This document shows, piece after piece, positions 33,190 to 44,539 of a stretch of 64,000 nt of DNA (position 1 is the first letter of the stretch; every line of letters starts with the position of its first letter). Under the pieces are notes generated by a model. The model searched no databases and was not told the DNA's origin. It worked only from the letters and a program-made list of their open reading frames with translations. The translations under genes and the position numbers were made by a program. The stretch covers positions 53,797,053 to 53,861,052 of the forward strand of contig CM060732.1 of assembly GCA_030704615.1 (NCBI GenBank), given 5' to 3'. Source of the stretch: Takakia lepidozioides (lineage: Eukaryota > Streptophyta > Takakiopsida > Takakiales > Takakiaceae).

Positions 33190-34514
33190 TCAACCATAGC
33201 CGAGCTGATAATCCAGGTCAAGCAATTGAGATCCATCGCTTGCCACCAACACCTGACGACGTGATGCCTCAGAAAAAGGCACCGCCGTGGTCCCAGTGGA
33301 AAAACCCATAGTCCGCTTGCGCTCGTCGGCATTAGGCTCCACTAACCGCTGCAATTGAGCATCCCAGAGGAGGCCAGGTCCACTAGCCCGAAAAGCATGT
33401 GATCCAGGAAAGCTGAGCAGTGTAGGTAGTGCTGCTCGTGGTTGACCCACCTTGTCGACCACTGCCAAAGGCGAACGGTCATCGTATCTCACACCCTGAG
33501 ACTGCCTCCCTGTGTCTAAAATGCTATCCATTGTGAGGTGTGTTGGCCGCTGCACCCCATCAAATGCACGCTTGAGCAGTGCGGGTGGCATCAAGTTAAT
33601 CCACCATAATTGTGGACGATGAACCCGTGACCCCACTGCAGCTGCATCCAGCAACACTGCTGACCCAAGCCACGACCGGACTTGATGCACACTGGCCATC
33701 ACCCTGGCCCGAGAATCGCCCATCAGTGGCACATTCTCCAAGATATATGCTGGAGATACAACTTGATGAAGCTGTAAGTGGCGCAAAACCCGCACCATCT
33801 CCCAAAATAGACCCGACCTCGAGTCTCGCAATCCATTGTCATGCCTGGCTGATGAATGCCCTTGGCTGGGCCAACCCGCCACTACCAGATCAATAGAGCC
33901 AACCCGCGCCAAATCCTGCACCCCCAGCAAAGAGATGTCTGATGGCAAGGCCTGCTGATATCCACGAACCGCAGACACCTGCAACAACTCAGGGTACTGC
34001 TGCACCAACTGAGCAACATGACGGAGTGAGATGCGTCGTGCAGTCTCATCCCTCTCCACATACAAGTAACGTCGTGCCCGTACACCTGCCTGTAGCACAA
34101 CAGCCAATCCGGTGCTGATCCCGCCAAACAAGTCCAGAAGGCAAATGCCTTTATCTGGACAGACTGCCACACGATCGGTGTGGTATCCAATGGTGACAAC
34201 TGAGGTGGTCTTGGTGCAATCCCCGCACTGTCCTCCTCTCCTGACGGTAAAAAAGCCTCTACCCAGGCTTGTTGCACACGACAATCAGCAACCCGCTGCA
34301 AATCCTTGCTCGAGCCCCACAATGGAGTGTGAGCAACCATGGCAGGCAACTCCGCCATACAATACATGTCATCATGCTCTCCCGGAGGTGACACATCCTC
34401 TGAATGAGCGTTGCCCTCAAGCAACTCTCCAGGCCAACTTACTGCAGCTGTGAATGCTGCCGGTGTCGGCATCTTGCCTCGATGGACAACCGCAACTCCT
34501 CCTATGAATGTCAT
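33190..34514 (-). pseudogene. Cytosine-C5 DNA methyltransferase of the retroelement, catalytic Cys replaced by Ser
   Basis: The enzyme family transfers a methyl group from S-adenosylmethionine to cytosine C5 in DNA. In the 364-codon frame 34284-33190: motif I LLDLFGGISTGL (residues 49-60), motif IV DLVVAGWPSQGHSSA, motif VI AYILENVP (about 183) and a motif VIII-like HRPQLWW. The motif IV nucleophile is normally Cys (PCQ); here the codon at 33867-33865 is AGC, giving PSQ (residue 140). This should abolish methyl transfer. An N-terminal extension lies in another frame (34514 to about 34130, including MPTPAAFTAAVSWPGELLEG), and the C-terminus shifts frame near 33240, so at least two indels are present. 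The usual large target-recognition domain is not obvious. Confidence 0.8.
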
Positions 34515-34547
34515 AGGGAGTTACATACGCCGGCCCTCCCCTGACTA

Positions 34548-35000
34548 TCAACCAGGCCTATAGGAAGCTGACTCATCCCAAAAATCCAGGGTGAAGCCCA
34601 TGGGGTACAACACTGCCCCACCAACAATGACATCATACGAGACTGCGTCTGTCACAATAGTCTTGGCTCTCATCACTGAGCAATCTGTAGGATGATCCGA
34701 CTGTAGTCTGATCGCCAACTCACGCCGTGTCATGCCCCGAGCCTGCTCTGATCCTCCCATAGATGTCTATATCTGGAAAGGGCACGGCTCCATATCCGCC
34801 TCCGTGAGGCCCAAGCCTGCAATAGCAGCTCTGCCCAGCATCAATGGCTGAGCTCCCGAGTCCAACAAGACCCGTAGTGGCCGGTATCTCTTGCCTGTCA
34901 GTCCACTCAAACAGAAAATGTCATCCTGGTTGTCTAATATGACAACTCCAGGTGTCACCATGGCGCGCTCAATGGTTGGCCTAGCTGGCAGCTCCGCCAA
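34548..35000 (-). pseudogene. Retropepsin-like aspartic protease of the retroelement
   Basis: PLRVLLDSGAQPLMLGRAAI has the DSG active-site triad of pepsin-like retroelement proteases. YDVIVGGAVLYPMGFTLDFW follows as the second half of the fold. An in-frame TAG at about 34761 (after CPFQI) splits it. The upstream linker (35430-35001) is Ala/Thr/Ser-rich and joins it to gag. Confidence 0.65.
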
Positions 35001-35439
35001 CCTGGCAGCTGCAGCTTGCCATGGCAGTTTTGACCCTCACATCCGAGGATCCCTCCGTCACTACACCTCCCACTATCTCCGCATAAGATGAAGTAACATC
35101 CCCACTCTCACAGAGTGTAGCTGCCAGCTTGAACACCTCAGCTGGTCTTACCCCCGGCATCGCAATCATGGTAGCCGAGAACAATGGAGCCTGGCACACA
35201 GATGTGGCCGCCCCCAGCAGCACACTAGCTGTCGTAGCCTTGGCAACACTAGATAGTGGTGCTGCCCATGTAGCTCTCCCCAGTGGCATAGTAACCTCCG
35301 CTGCGGTAACAGTCGGGCGAGGACTAGGTGCCATGGACGGCGTCGATACTGTCTCCACCAATGTGAATGACTGAGGAAGCCTTGCCTGACGGCTTGCCTC
35401 CCCACGCTGTGGATCCAACTCCACCTCCACACCCCGTGG

Positions 35440-36650
35440 CTCAGGAACTCGTGCTGCTCCTCAAGTCACTGCCGCAACTGACTCCACTTGCACTAGTGGT
35501 AGTCTTGCCCCACACATAGTGGTAGTGGTAGTGCTGCCCGGCACTAGTGGTAGTGCTGCCCCACCCACAATGGTAGTGGTAGTGGCACCCCTCACTAGTG
35601 GTAGTGCTGCCCCACCCATAGTGGTAGTGGTAATGGCACCCCTCACTAGTGGTAGTGCTGCCCCGCACATGAATCCCATGCCTCCCATGTCTTCTCCCTC
35701 GGGAGCAGGAGGTGGACCATCCGACCTTAGAGCCGGTACCACCTGAGCTGTGGCCATGGCAACGAGCCTCTGCTCTAGCTGTTGAAGCCGGTTGGCCATG
35801 CCTTGGTCACCACCCTGACCTCCGCATCCTTGGCCATGTTGAGCTTGCCCTTGGCCTGCACCTCATGCCTAGCCACCTCGTCCTCTCTGGGCTGCTCCAC
35901 CTCGCCCCCGGCCACCATTGTTCCCTTGGAACTGGCGTGGGCGCAACTCAGGATGCAAACCATAGCACTGGGCCTCTCCATGCCTATACTTGCCACAATG
36001 CCCACACTGCAACTGTGCAGGCTGTGCTTGTGCCAAACCATTGCCTCCCTCTGGGCAATCCTTCTTGACATAGGGTCCTCCACATGTCCAGCACACCACA
36101 TCCGCCCGTTGTTGGCCAGCAAATGAAAGGAGAGACCCTTGCATCTAAGGTCCTCTCTGCCCTTCCCTGGGCTTCACCTGAGCCCCTTTATTGCCTTGAG
36201 CACGTTGAGGTAGTGGCTGGCTAGGAGCACCACTACCCCGTGGTGCCTCCTTAGCAAATCCCACCATAACCACTCATTCCTCCACCATGTTGAGCTCTAT
36301 CCGCTCTGCGAGCAAAAACACATTTGCTAAGGTGGGTTGGGCCGCTTGTAGGAGAGTTGCATCCCGCACCCTTCTCGATCCTCAACTTCTTGTCCAATAT
36401 GCCATACCAGAATTGGACTGCCTGAGGCTCCGTAACCCCCTTGGGTTACATTTATCAAGTGCCTCATGCAAGTGAAAGCCTCCCTCAAGCTCTCAGTAGG
36501 CTTCCGTTGGAACTCTTGCAAGCTCCTCAAGCACCACGGCTTCCCACGGTCACGGTCAACGGTCACGATCAACAGTTCCCTGCATTCCCAGGAACTCCAC
36601 ACGAGTTCCCATGCATTCCCGATCGCTCCCGGGACGTTCCCACGCATTCC
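35440..36650 (-). pseudogene. gag-like protein with CCHC zinc knuckle
   Basis: The capsid-like part reads SLQEFQRKPTESLREAFTCM then RHLINVTQG near 36540-36440. A first cysteine cluster CWTCGGPYVKKDCP is followed by CGHCGKYRHGEAQC, a C-x2-C-x4-H-x4-C knuckle at about 36010-35965, then an RG-rich stretch. The tail (35799-35461) contains a 51-bp repeat. Frame changes between segments show it is not intact. Gag packages the element's RNA. Confidence 0.65.
35491..35670. repeat. 51-bp minisatellite within gag tail
   Basis: CACTAGTGGTAGTGCTGCCC-type units start at 35491, 35541, 35593 and 35644. Each encodes 17 residues of the form AALPLVRGATTTT on the minus strand. The period is a multiple of three, so copy-number change keeps the frame. 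Confidence 0.8.
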
Positions 36651-36750
36651 CGAGCTCTCCCCGAGCTGGGGTTTGCTCCTGCACTTGCTGCCGCTGAGCT
36701 ATGGCTTCTGCGGAGCCATCAGCCCTGTTGCCCTGCACTCTTGAGCTCTC

Positions 36751-39436
36751 ACGGCCCACTAGATGCACTCTAAACTCAACAAACAAGCAATATGTTGCAC
36801 AACAAGCTCCATTTCTTCATGAAGCTCACAAAAACGAATCTGACACACCTTTACAAACTTGGTGCACCTGCACTTCTCATGCATATCCCCTGGCTCTAGG
36901 GTGCCTCGTTGCTGCCCTTCCAGCCCCGCTCTTGTCACTCCAAGAGCCCTTACACTGCTGAGTTTCAGATTGAAACTCCAACTCAGCACATGTTTCACAA
37001 ATGCACTGATTTGCACACAAGAGGGACCAGCCCCCTCTCTTCACTCATACCTCTTCATGAGCTTGGAGCTGAAGCTCCCAACGGGCTGCGATACATCCCC
37101 TCGCAGCTCCACCATTCGGCTGCTCCTTATCTACCCGCAACAACTAGTTTCGGGCAGAAATACCTAGAGCTGATCATATCATCTCCAACCTGCAACATGC
37201 TAGCTTCCCATGCGCAGCCCACATTTCTGCAGCTCCTCAACTCGGCCTGCAGCTGAAGAAGACGACCACAGTTCGCCCACTCATGGCCAACATCTCTTCC
37301 GCTTCACACTGAACCGCATACTCCTGTGCCATAGCGTTGAGCTATGCAACACTGACCGCCTCTCTATCCATTGCAAACCTGCAACCTGCTCGCCTTTGCA
37401 CTCTATCCGCTTTGGATAGGCTCATGCACGAATCCCTGCATTCTAAGTTGAACCGCTTTTCATGATCTGAAAATACAAGTGCTACAGCTAACTCAAACTT
37501 GGCACTCACAAACTCGAGCTGATCTTTCCCGAGTGATAAAGAAAGGAATGATACAAGCACACAAGCTCTCTCAAACTCACACACTTGCACATGAAAACAT
37601 CACTCATATATTAAGTCGAACCAAGTGCACCCCACGCCACGGGGAATCCACACTACGGCGCCATAGCTAGAGGCCGTGAGGCTCAACTCGATAAAGATGA
37701 GCCCACCGCGATCTGCCGTGAAGATAACAACACCAGGTGCCCAAACATATATTGGCCCTTGGATTAACACTTGGGTCAATCCCAAATGTTTCCTAGCTAG
37801 TTTCACACTAGTGGTAAAATAACTTGGCATACCCATGTGTGAAGGCGTGCTTAGAAAGATCTTTTCTGATCTTGGGTTGAGGGGAAGAAGACTTGGGCTT
37901 GTTTGCTAGCAACTTTTTGCGGATGTTCTCAAGAGAAACGGACCAAGCTACTTCAAGAATTTGACTCTTCATGGGATGGCGAAACATCATCTGCTCAAGA
38001 AATTGAGAACAAAGTACTTTCAATCTTGCCATCCCCAGTCAATGGTGGCCCATCTAGCCCCTGGCCATCCCCCCTGCATTTTGAAGACAACATCAACTGG
38101 AAACATAGGAAGAATAGAAACTCAAAAATTAAAGCTCATCTAAATTTCGAGGCTCTCAAATCCAAAAGATAGATTCGTTACTGCCTTCCCCTTCTTTACC
38201 TTAGCTTCTCATTGCTTGGCAATATGGTTGACAGCCTTGTGGTCCGGTTTCACACATGGCAGACGTTGTTATTAGATTTATGCCATGACTGTCCTTTTGT
38301 GGCCCGGTTCTCAACAGCTGTTTTTTTTTTAATGAGTATACGGCTGGTGTCATTTTTGCTCCCCATAGCGGTGATCTGGGAGGTTCCCCACGATTGTATT
38401 GCCTAATGGCCCCCAACAAGGTTATTTTTTTCTTGTCATTGAATTTGATAAACAGGGCTGGGCCGTCCCCTTTTCCTTAAAAGGAAAAATAAAAAATAAA
38501 AAAATGTATTGGGCCGGCCTCACATCTAAATTCTTCAAATTCCGATAAGTCAAAATTGATAGCTTATCAGAATGCTACTATTGAAATTATGTCCGCAAAA
38601 ACATATATTTTTGGTTATTATCTCCATTCTCTCCTTTGTCGGTCGCACACATGCATCTGGATAGAGGATGATTTTCTATTAATCTGGAAATGGATGCTAT
38701 GGATGATGTAACCTAAGTTCAAAACCAACTCAGCAAGATCATTCCTTGGAAATTTTAATGGAGATTAAGCAAAGCTTTATTGGCTCCTTTGTATTCAAAA
38801 GAGGAGACTACGCATCAGTGTACCCCAAAATCGCTAAGTCCCTGTTGTGCCTTCCCTAGGTGTCACCTCTTCTCCGATGAAAACTACTTCAGGAACCTCC
38901 TGGTAACACCTCCCTCAAGTAACATTTCTCTTATTGAACAATGTATGAAGAATAAATGGATGACGTTTCAAATTTATTAAGGATGAAAGTAGATTTCACT
39001 ATTCACAAAGAGGAGCTATACGCGACTAGCCACTTATTTTCAAAGCATTTCCACATATTAACCCTCATTGTTTCAGGTTCGATTTTGGAATTTCCAAATC
39101 TCATTGTACAAATGGATCTCTTGAATGTATATACTAGATTGGAGGTAATCTGCATTTTTTTTTAAAAATGTATGATTAGTCTATGGTACGAAAGCCATGC
39201 TTCCAATGGAATTTCTAATTCCAACCATGAGGATTGAAGGAGGAAAAAGTATGGAATTGATGGACTCCATACTTTGACCTGCAGTGTGGGAGATATTGAA
39301 TTTCAAGTGTTTTTCATGGTCACGGGGTGGTATTCCTTAATACGCTTCATGGCCTGTATGTAACGGGTTTTTTTTCCCGTCCTTTATTTATTAATATGAT
39401 TTACAGGGCCTCCATTCCCCTTTGTTCAAAATTAAA
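36751..39436. other. No gene recognised
   Basis: The 36.7-37.7 kb part may hold the 5' untranslated region or LTR of the retroelement, but no second copy is available for comparison. A SINE-tail-like stretch (TTTCCTTAAAAGGAAAAATA) lies near 38475. No convincing coding exon was seen. Confidence 0.35.
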
Positions 39437-39672
39437 AAACAATGCACATCGGCTGGTAGCTGATCAGCTGGTAAGTGCACATGTGTGGTTCAAGGTTCAA
39501 ACCTGCTGCCCTGCGCGGTGTGTGGATTGTTCGTGACCGGGTGGTCTGGTGGTGATGTTTCCCTCCTATGTGCCTAATGGCTTATCTGAAAGGGGGCTAA
39601 TTTTCCCCCCTCCTCAAGGGCCTGAATTGTGAGCAGTCGCTCCCAGGTTTCCTTTAAGAAAAAAAAAAAACA
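39437..39672 (+). mobile_element. tRNA-derived SINE (family B), copy 1
   Basis: It starts ACATCGGCTGGTAGCTGATC, has a B-box-like GGTTCAAACCTG at about 39498 and ends TTTCCTTTAAG followed by an A-run. Copy 2 at 48262-48455 shares the start, B box, TTTTCCCCCCTCCTCAAGG and the tail. The family is distinct from family A, which ends in T. Confidence 0.7.
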
Positions 39673-40323
39673 AATAAACAAAAGTGTTTTTTATCACCGA
39701 AAAATTCATGAAGAATAGCAAATTAGGTTTCCCATCATTTGTCTTTTGGTACAATGGTCATTAATGTAAATATGTCATATACTTAGTAAAACGATGGTAC
39801 AATATGTGATAAGCCTCCCCAAAACCACCAAACTAGCTTTGTCACGTATGCAATCAACCCATTCCTTGCCACCCCAAATTCCAATAAGCTGGTTTTCTAA
39901 AATTCATAGCTTCCAACTTGGGGTAGTAGATTGGATGCTTTTACCTGGAGCATGTCTAATAACTTATGTCAGATACGCTAACAATGCTTCAAACCACATT
40001 TAATTTGGATCAGAGCTGCAAAAGTTATATCCAAAAATCTAAAACCGCAATACCCAGGCAGTTAAGGGTCAGTCCAATAAATTAGATCCATTTGACCTAA
40101 TGATGATCAACAGGAAGACATATAAATATCATGGGATGCAGGATGATATGTCTACTTGAGAATCGATTTTCTGGTAAGTTTTGCATTAGAGTCTTGGTGT
40201 ACTTGAGAAACCCACACAACATAATGAGAGGAAAAACCCCATCTCTGAATTTCGGGAATCACTATAGAGTAGAGAACAGATCTTTACTACATCATATTCA
40301 GCTAGTTGAGGTTAAGCTAATTT
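39673..40323. other. No gene recognised
   Basis: AT-rich sequence with no domain-bearing frame. It is the presumed 3' flank of the PP2-like gene. Confidence 0.35.
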
Positions 40324-40967
40324 TTAAGTCTTGCCGTTAGCATCACTTAAGCCATGATGGAGTGCTCTTGGCGCAAACCTCCTTCCGCGCAAGAATCCTC
40401 CAACATCGACGGTCACTCGAAAGTCCTCCGTTCTTGTTGCACTCTCCCTAAGCTCAGCCACAGTCGTTTTATAGCCAACTGTGTGCGCCAGGGAGGTTGG
40501 GCGAACCACAACACCATCCAAGTTAATCCCACTTTTCCAATGTCCGCTCTCGATATCTATCATTGAGAACCTCAAATCTGCACTCCCCACTTCTTCTACA
40601 ACAAACTCTCCCACATCGTAGATCCAGTCGTCTTCCACCACTCGAACAAGTTTTATATTTTGTAGCTGATCTTGACGCCTGGCAAATTCAACCCGATTGC
40701 TCAAGAAACGGTGGTTGCTGGAAGCCTGGGTGCCATCACTCAAAGCAAGAGAGAATTCCGTGGGTGCACTTGCCCAGCCGTATACATGATCGCCATCCCT
40801 GGAGTCCCTGCTATCATTCAACTGAAGTCGAAATGCTAGTGTGTAAGAATCTGGTGGTAATAGGCAATGCAACTCGCCGGTAGCTTCAAACCAGCACACC
40901 TCCTTCAAAGATGCTACCTCTGGCCATATGTACATGGCCCAAACAGTTTTGAGCTACATGCAGTTAC
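40324..40967 (-). CDS. Phloem protein 2 (PP2)-like protein, last exon
   Basis: PP2 proteins are chitin-binding-type lectins of phloem and other tissues, and many land plants have F-box-PP2 versions. The frame reads VASLKEVCWFEATGELHCLL near its start, GWASAPTEFSLALSDG, GEFVVEEVGSADLRFSMID and IESGHWKSGINLDGVVVRP, the conserved PP2 core in the right order. It remains open upstream of the ATG at 40935 to a possible acceptor (CATGTAG) near 40967, so an upstream exon is likely; I did not find it. About 55 residues follow the core, ending ANGKT-stop. No stop or shift was seen. Confidence 0.75.
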
Positions 40968-42213
40968 TCACAATAGGATCATAATGCCTCGTAGGTAAGC
41001 AGGGGGCAGACAGGCAAATGACATGTTATGTAATCAACAAGTATTGTTGTTTACTAACAAAGTTATGCTCAAGTTACCTCAATCTATCAACTGGTATAAA
41101 CAGCATCAACATAACATTTTACATCGCACGTACTTTCTGAAAGCCCTTCCAAACCTCACTCCTTCATGCTCCCTAAGATGCAAGAACAAAACTTACAAGA
41201 GTCTCTCTGTCATGCCAAGTGCGCTGATAGGTTCTAAGATTGAATAATACAAATTACGGAGACCACATGGCATTTCCGTTCCACCATATTGTCATTTACA
41301 CGTGTCCCGGAAATGCGGTGCCGCATTTCCGTTAGGACTGTTTCACCTGAAGACTCCGGACAGAAATGCGGCACCGCATTTATGTTCATCCCTTCCGTCA
41401 ATTATACAGAAAATGGAATATTGTGCTGCATTTCCGTCCGGACACTCTGAAACGAAGATGTCATAGCACTAGAAGCATTCGTGTCATTTACCACTGGGGT
41501 AACGACTCATTTTGAGTCGTAAAAGTAAAAAAACCGGGATCGACTGGAAGTTACAAATGACTAATTACAACAGACGTGGAAGTTGGGTCGGACATCCAAT
41601 GATTGGAGTGGTAAAGGACACAGACGCGCGAACAACTGCTCAGCGATTATTGCGATTAATGCTGAAGAACCACGTGGCGTAAAACCACGTGGCGTAACCA
41701 GGCGGGCCGCCCATGCGTCTGACCTTTTGGGCTGACTTTGACTTTTCCCTCCGGATGAGTGGACTGACTTACCGGAGCATGGTGACACATGGACACAGAC
41801 GTGGACGCGGACGTGGATGACGATGTGGATGCCGACGTGGCGGCGCCACAGCAAGCAACACTGCTGTCACGTGGCCACGGGCCCGGGGCGCCACGTGGTA
41901 GTTGACCACATAACTTGCAATGCTACATGCCCAGTGGCAATTGCGACTGCGGAAGTCAGTGCAACCACTGCTTTACTACTTTAAATGAAGTGCTCGAAAT
42001 TACTTGAACAATCACTCATATTGGCTCATGCTTTGAAGTTTTGGTGTTTGTAATGAGCCGACTAGTACATACGCATGTAATGCCATACAAGAGAACTAAT
42101 CATGTCATTAGAAATGCAAAAACAATGAAAGACATGCCATGAAACAAAACAAAATGAAAATGAAATGAAATGAAACAAATGGTACTTCATTACATCTGCG
42201 GAAAGCTCAAAGA
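40968..42213. other. Region with dyad repeats, no gene recognised
   Basis: It should contain the 5' exon of the PP2-like gene, which I could not place. GCATTTCCG-based dyads lie at 41265-41440. A GACGTGGAxG-type hexamer-like repeat lies at about 41795-41845. Confidence 0.4.
41265..41440. repeat. Cluster of GCATTTCCG dyads
   Basis: A 24-bp near-perfect palindrome with arms CGGAAATGCGG/CCGCATTTCCG lies at 41308-41331. A second, CAGAAATGCGG/CCGCATTTATG, lies near 41362. Single arms occur near 41271 and 41428. Function unknown; it may be a short inverted-repeat element. Confidence 0.6.
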
Positions 42214-42590
42214 CACTACAACAAATTGCGGCTTTTACGTCTCTGTGTTATGACTGCAAATGCAGTCATGGAAGCCATTTACGACTTCCTGACTCTGCAG
42301 ACGTAAAGACCTAGTCAGTTGTGACATGGCAGATATGACTCTCCAGGCTGGCTGTCACGTGGCGCCAGAGCAGCTGTGGGGGTAGTCATACACGCTCGCA
42401 TTACTGAATGACTGAACGGGTCCATGTCAGCCGTTGTGTAATAGAGACACGTGCTCTACAGAACACGCCACGTGTCAGACTGCGACGCCATCCGACTGCA
42501 GAGAAGGGAATCAGACGTCAGCATGTGTCGCATCGTGATTTTGACACGTGGTTCCTCATGTCAATTGACACGCGTCGCTGTTGGGGGTTG
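42214..42590 (+). mobile_element. CACTA terminus (facing right) with subterminal repeats
   Basis: It begins CACTACAACAAATTGCGG then CTTTTACG, followed by GACTGCAAATGCAGTCATGG and other ACGTGT/GTCA-rich repeats typical of CACTA subterminal DNA. The matching right end was not found. OSB-like fragments start about 600 bp further in. Confidence 0.6.
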
Positions 42591-42889
42591 TAGATTTACT
42601 TTATTGTTATTATAATTACTAAAATAATTATTATAATTATTTGATTATAATTATTATTACTGACCAACATGGGACAGTGGCACATTATTAAATAACGAAT
42701 TTTTGAAATTATATTCTTAGATAAAATATTTATTCGCTCAGATACCAAAACACACCCTTACGGGGAAGGAGAGTTTGCCTTAGTGCCTGTGCTGAATTGC
42801 ATCTGCTACTGTTACCTGTTTATGGATACTTTTTTATCGTCACTTTGGCAGTATCATATCAAAGTCACTCCAAACTATCTACCATCTAC

Positions 42890-43600
42890 CCATGACCATC
42901 TACCCATGCAGGTTTCTTGTAGCTATCCTTCCACAGGGAATCATAGGTAATCTGGAGCTTGAAATCCGGCTTTCTTGGATGATCTGGACCCACACTCTAT
43001 CCCTGCTCCTTCAGCTATCCATGCCTCTGCATAGATCATGCATATATCCTTGCATTGCTGTTAGCAGCTGACAATGACAGCCTACATTTGTTCCAGCAAA
43101 CACCCAACTCAACTTACACACTAGTTCCTATTCTCAATTGCATCTGTTACTCTCTGTAATCCAACAGGCATTTACCTTTTTGCCTCGGTTGTCCCACCAT
43201 TGACTGGGGTCAGAAAAGTATTCATTCCACAGCTTCCCCTCATCTCCGTTAACTGTTTTTCGATACTTTCCTGTTGTCACATTGGCAATATCATGTCAAA
43301 GTCACTCCAAAACTAGATCCACTCAACCAGCTAACTTGCAGACATTGAAATTTAGGGCCGGTTCTGATAAGAGGGAAAAACAGGGTGAAATGTGTTGAAG
43401 AATGTGCCTTTATTAGCAGTGCTTGATTTTATCAATTGTGCCGCTACTCTTGCGGCTTCCAATTCACCATCTACCCATGCAGGTTTCTTATAGCTAAATC
43501 CACAGGTAATCAGAGGTAATCATGTGCTTGAAATCTGGCCCTCTTGGATGAATCTGGACCCATACTCTATCCCTGCTCTTTCAGCTATCACTGCTTCTGC
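42890..43600 (-). pseudogene. Two OSB-like PDF-motif fragments
   Basis: At about 42890-43000 and 43455-43580 the complement encodes PDFKLQITYDSLWKDSYKKP-like and related pieces followed by AWVDG. Poorly conserved sequence resembling the WWDNR exon lies near 43195 (complement). Each is broken by frame changes. They are repeat copies of the same source as the fragment at 31.5 kb. Confidence 0.6.
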
Positions 43601-43819
43601 ACAAATCATGCATACTTCCTTGCCTTGCCGCTGATAATGACAGCCTACATTTGTTCTAGGAAACACCCAACTCAGCTTATCACACTAGTTCCTATGCTGA
43701 ATTGCGTCTGCCCTCTATAATCTAACAGGCATTAACCTTTTTCCCTCAGTTGTCCCACCATTCCACAACTTCTCCTCGTCTTTGTGACTTGTTTCTGGAT
43801 ACTTTCCTGTTGTCACATT

Positions 43820-44080
43820 GGCATCATGTCAAAGTTCAGATCGACATCTAGTACAATTCCACCACGAACCTCTTTGCTATTTTGCAGGGCTGCCAGGCTT
43901 GCACACATGTTGCAAATGTAACAAACGCGATGTGGTTGCGCTGCAGTATCCCTTCCCACACCACTTGCTCATAGACCTCTCCAAAGGGCCTCCATCCCGT
44001 GCCGCTGTTGTGCATATCCTGGGATCATCATCCTCCATGCACCCCAATTTGGCATACAAGTCCACAAGGGCATAGTTCAG
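43820..44080 (-). pseudogene. PPR fragment
   Basis: The complement reads VDLYAKLGCMEDD then degenerate PPR sequence down to CKPGSPAK. It covers little more than one or two PPR units and has frame changes. Confidence 0.55.
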
Positions 44081-44334
44081 AACAACATTTGTTTAATTCC
44101 AGCTTGGACGATCAACATCACAAACCCCGTCTTAATGAAGGCACCTTCTGAAACACATTCCACCCTATTTTCCCCTCTTATCAGAATCGGCCCTAAATTT
44201 TCATGTTCAATTCTGCAAGTTAGCTGGTTGAGTGAATCTAGTTGGAGTGACTTTGACATGATACTGCCAATGTGACAAGAGTATGCATTGAACCCATTGG
44301 TAGCGGGATATTGGGATATCTCTTGGCCATGTGC

Positions 44335-44525
44335 CATCCTCAAAGCTGAAACTGTACTAGTTGTCATTCTGACCACTGCCCTAGTGGACATGTATGCCAA
44401 ATGTGGGTACAACAAGCCTGATGCAAAGGGAGAGTTCGACAACATGGCTAAATGAGATGTGGTGTTGTGGACTGCCATGATTGTAAGGTGTGTGTAGCAT
44501 AGGTGTGGGAGTAAGGCTTTGGAAA
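44335..44525 (+). pseudogene. PPR fragment in opposite orientation
   Basis: On the plus strand DMYAKCGYNKPDAKGEFDNM, a stop and DVVLWTAMIV match a PPR unit with one nonsense codon. It points against the PPR sequence to its right, giving a head-on arrangement. Confidence 0.6.
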
Positions 44526-44539
44526 CCTAAGAACAAATG

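Larger units (their letters stand above)
32890..36750 (-). mobile_element. Retroelement with gag, protease and DNA methyltransferase (remnant)
   Basis: In minus-strand order: gag-like protein with zinc knuckle (36650-35440), retropepsin-like protease (35000-34548), cytosine-C5 DNA methyltransferase (34514-33190). No reverse transcriptase, RNase H or integrase follows before the CACTA end at 32674, so the pol part is missing here. Methyltransferase-bearing Ty3-type retrotransposons have been described in other eukaryotes, including streptophyte algae. No LTR pair was found. A string complementary to CCACACTACGGCGCCA near 37655-37672 may be a primer-binding region, at low confidence. Several frameshifts and stops show the copy is dead. 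Confidence 0.7.

Noticed and set aside
41500-41530. GAGTCGTAAAAG near 41515 as the partner of the 42214 CACTA terminus
   Set aside because: It lacks the terminal CACTA/TAGTG bases and points the wrong way.
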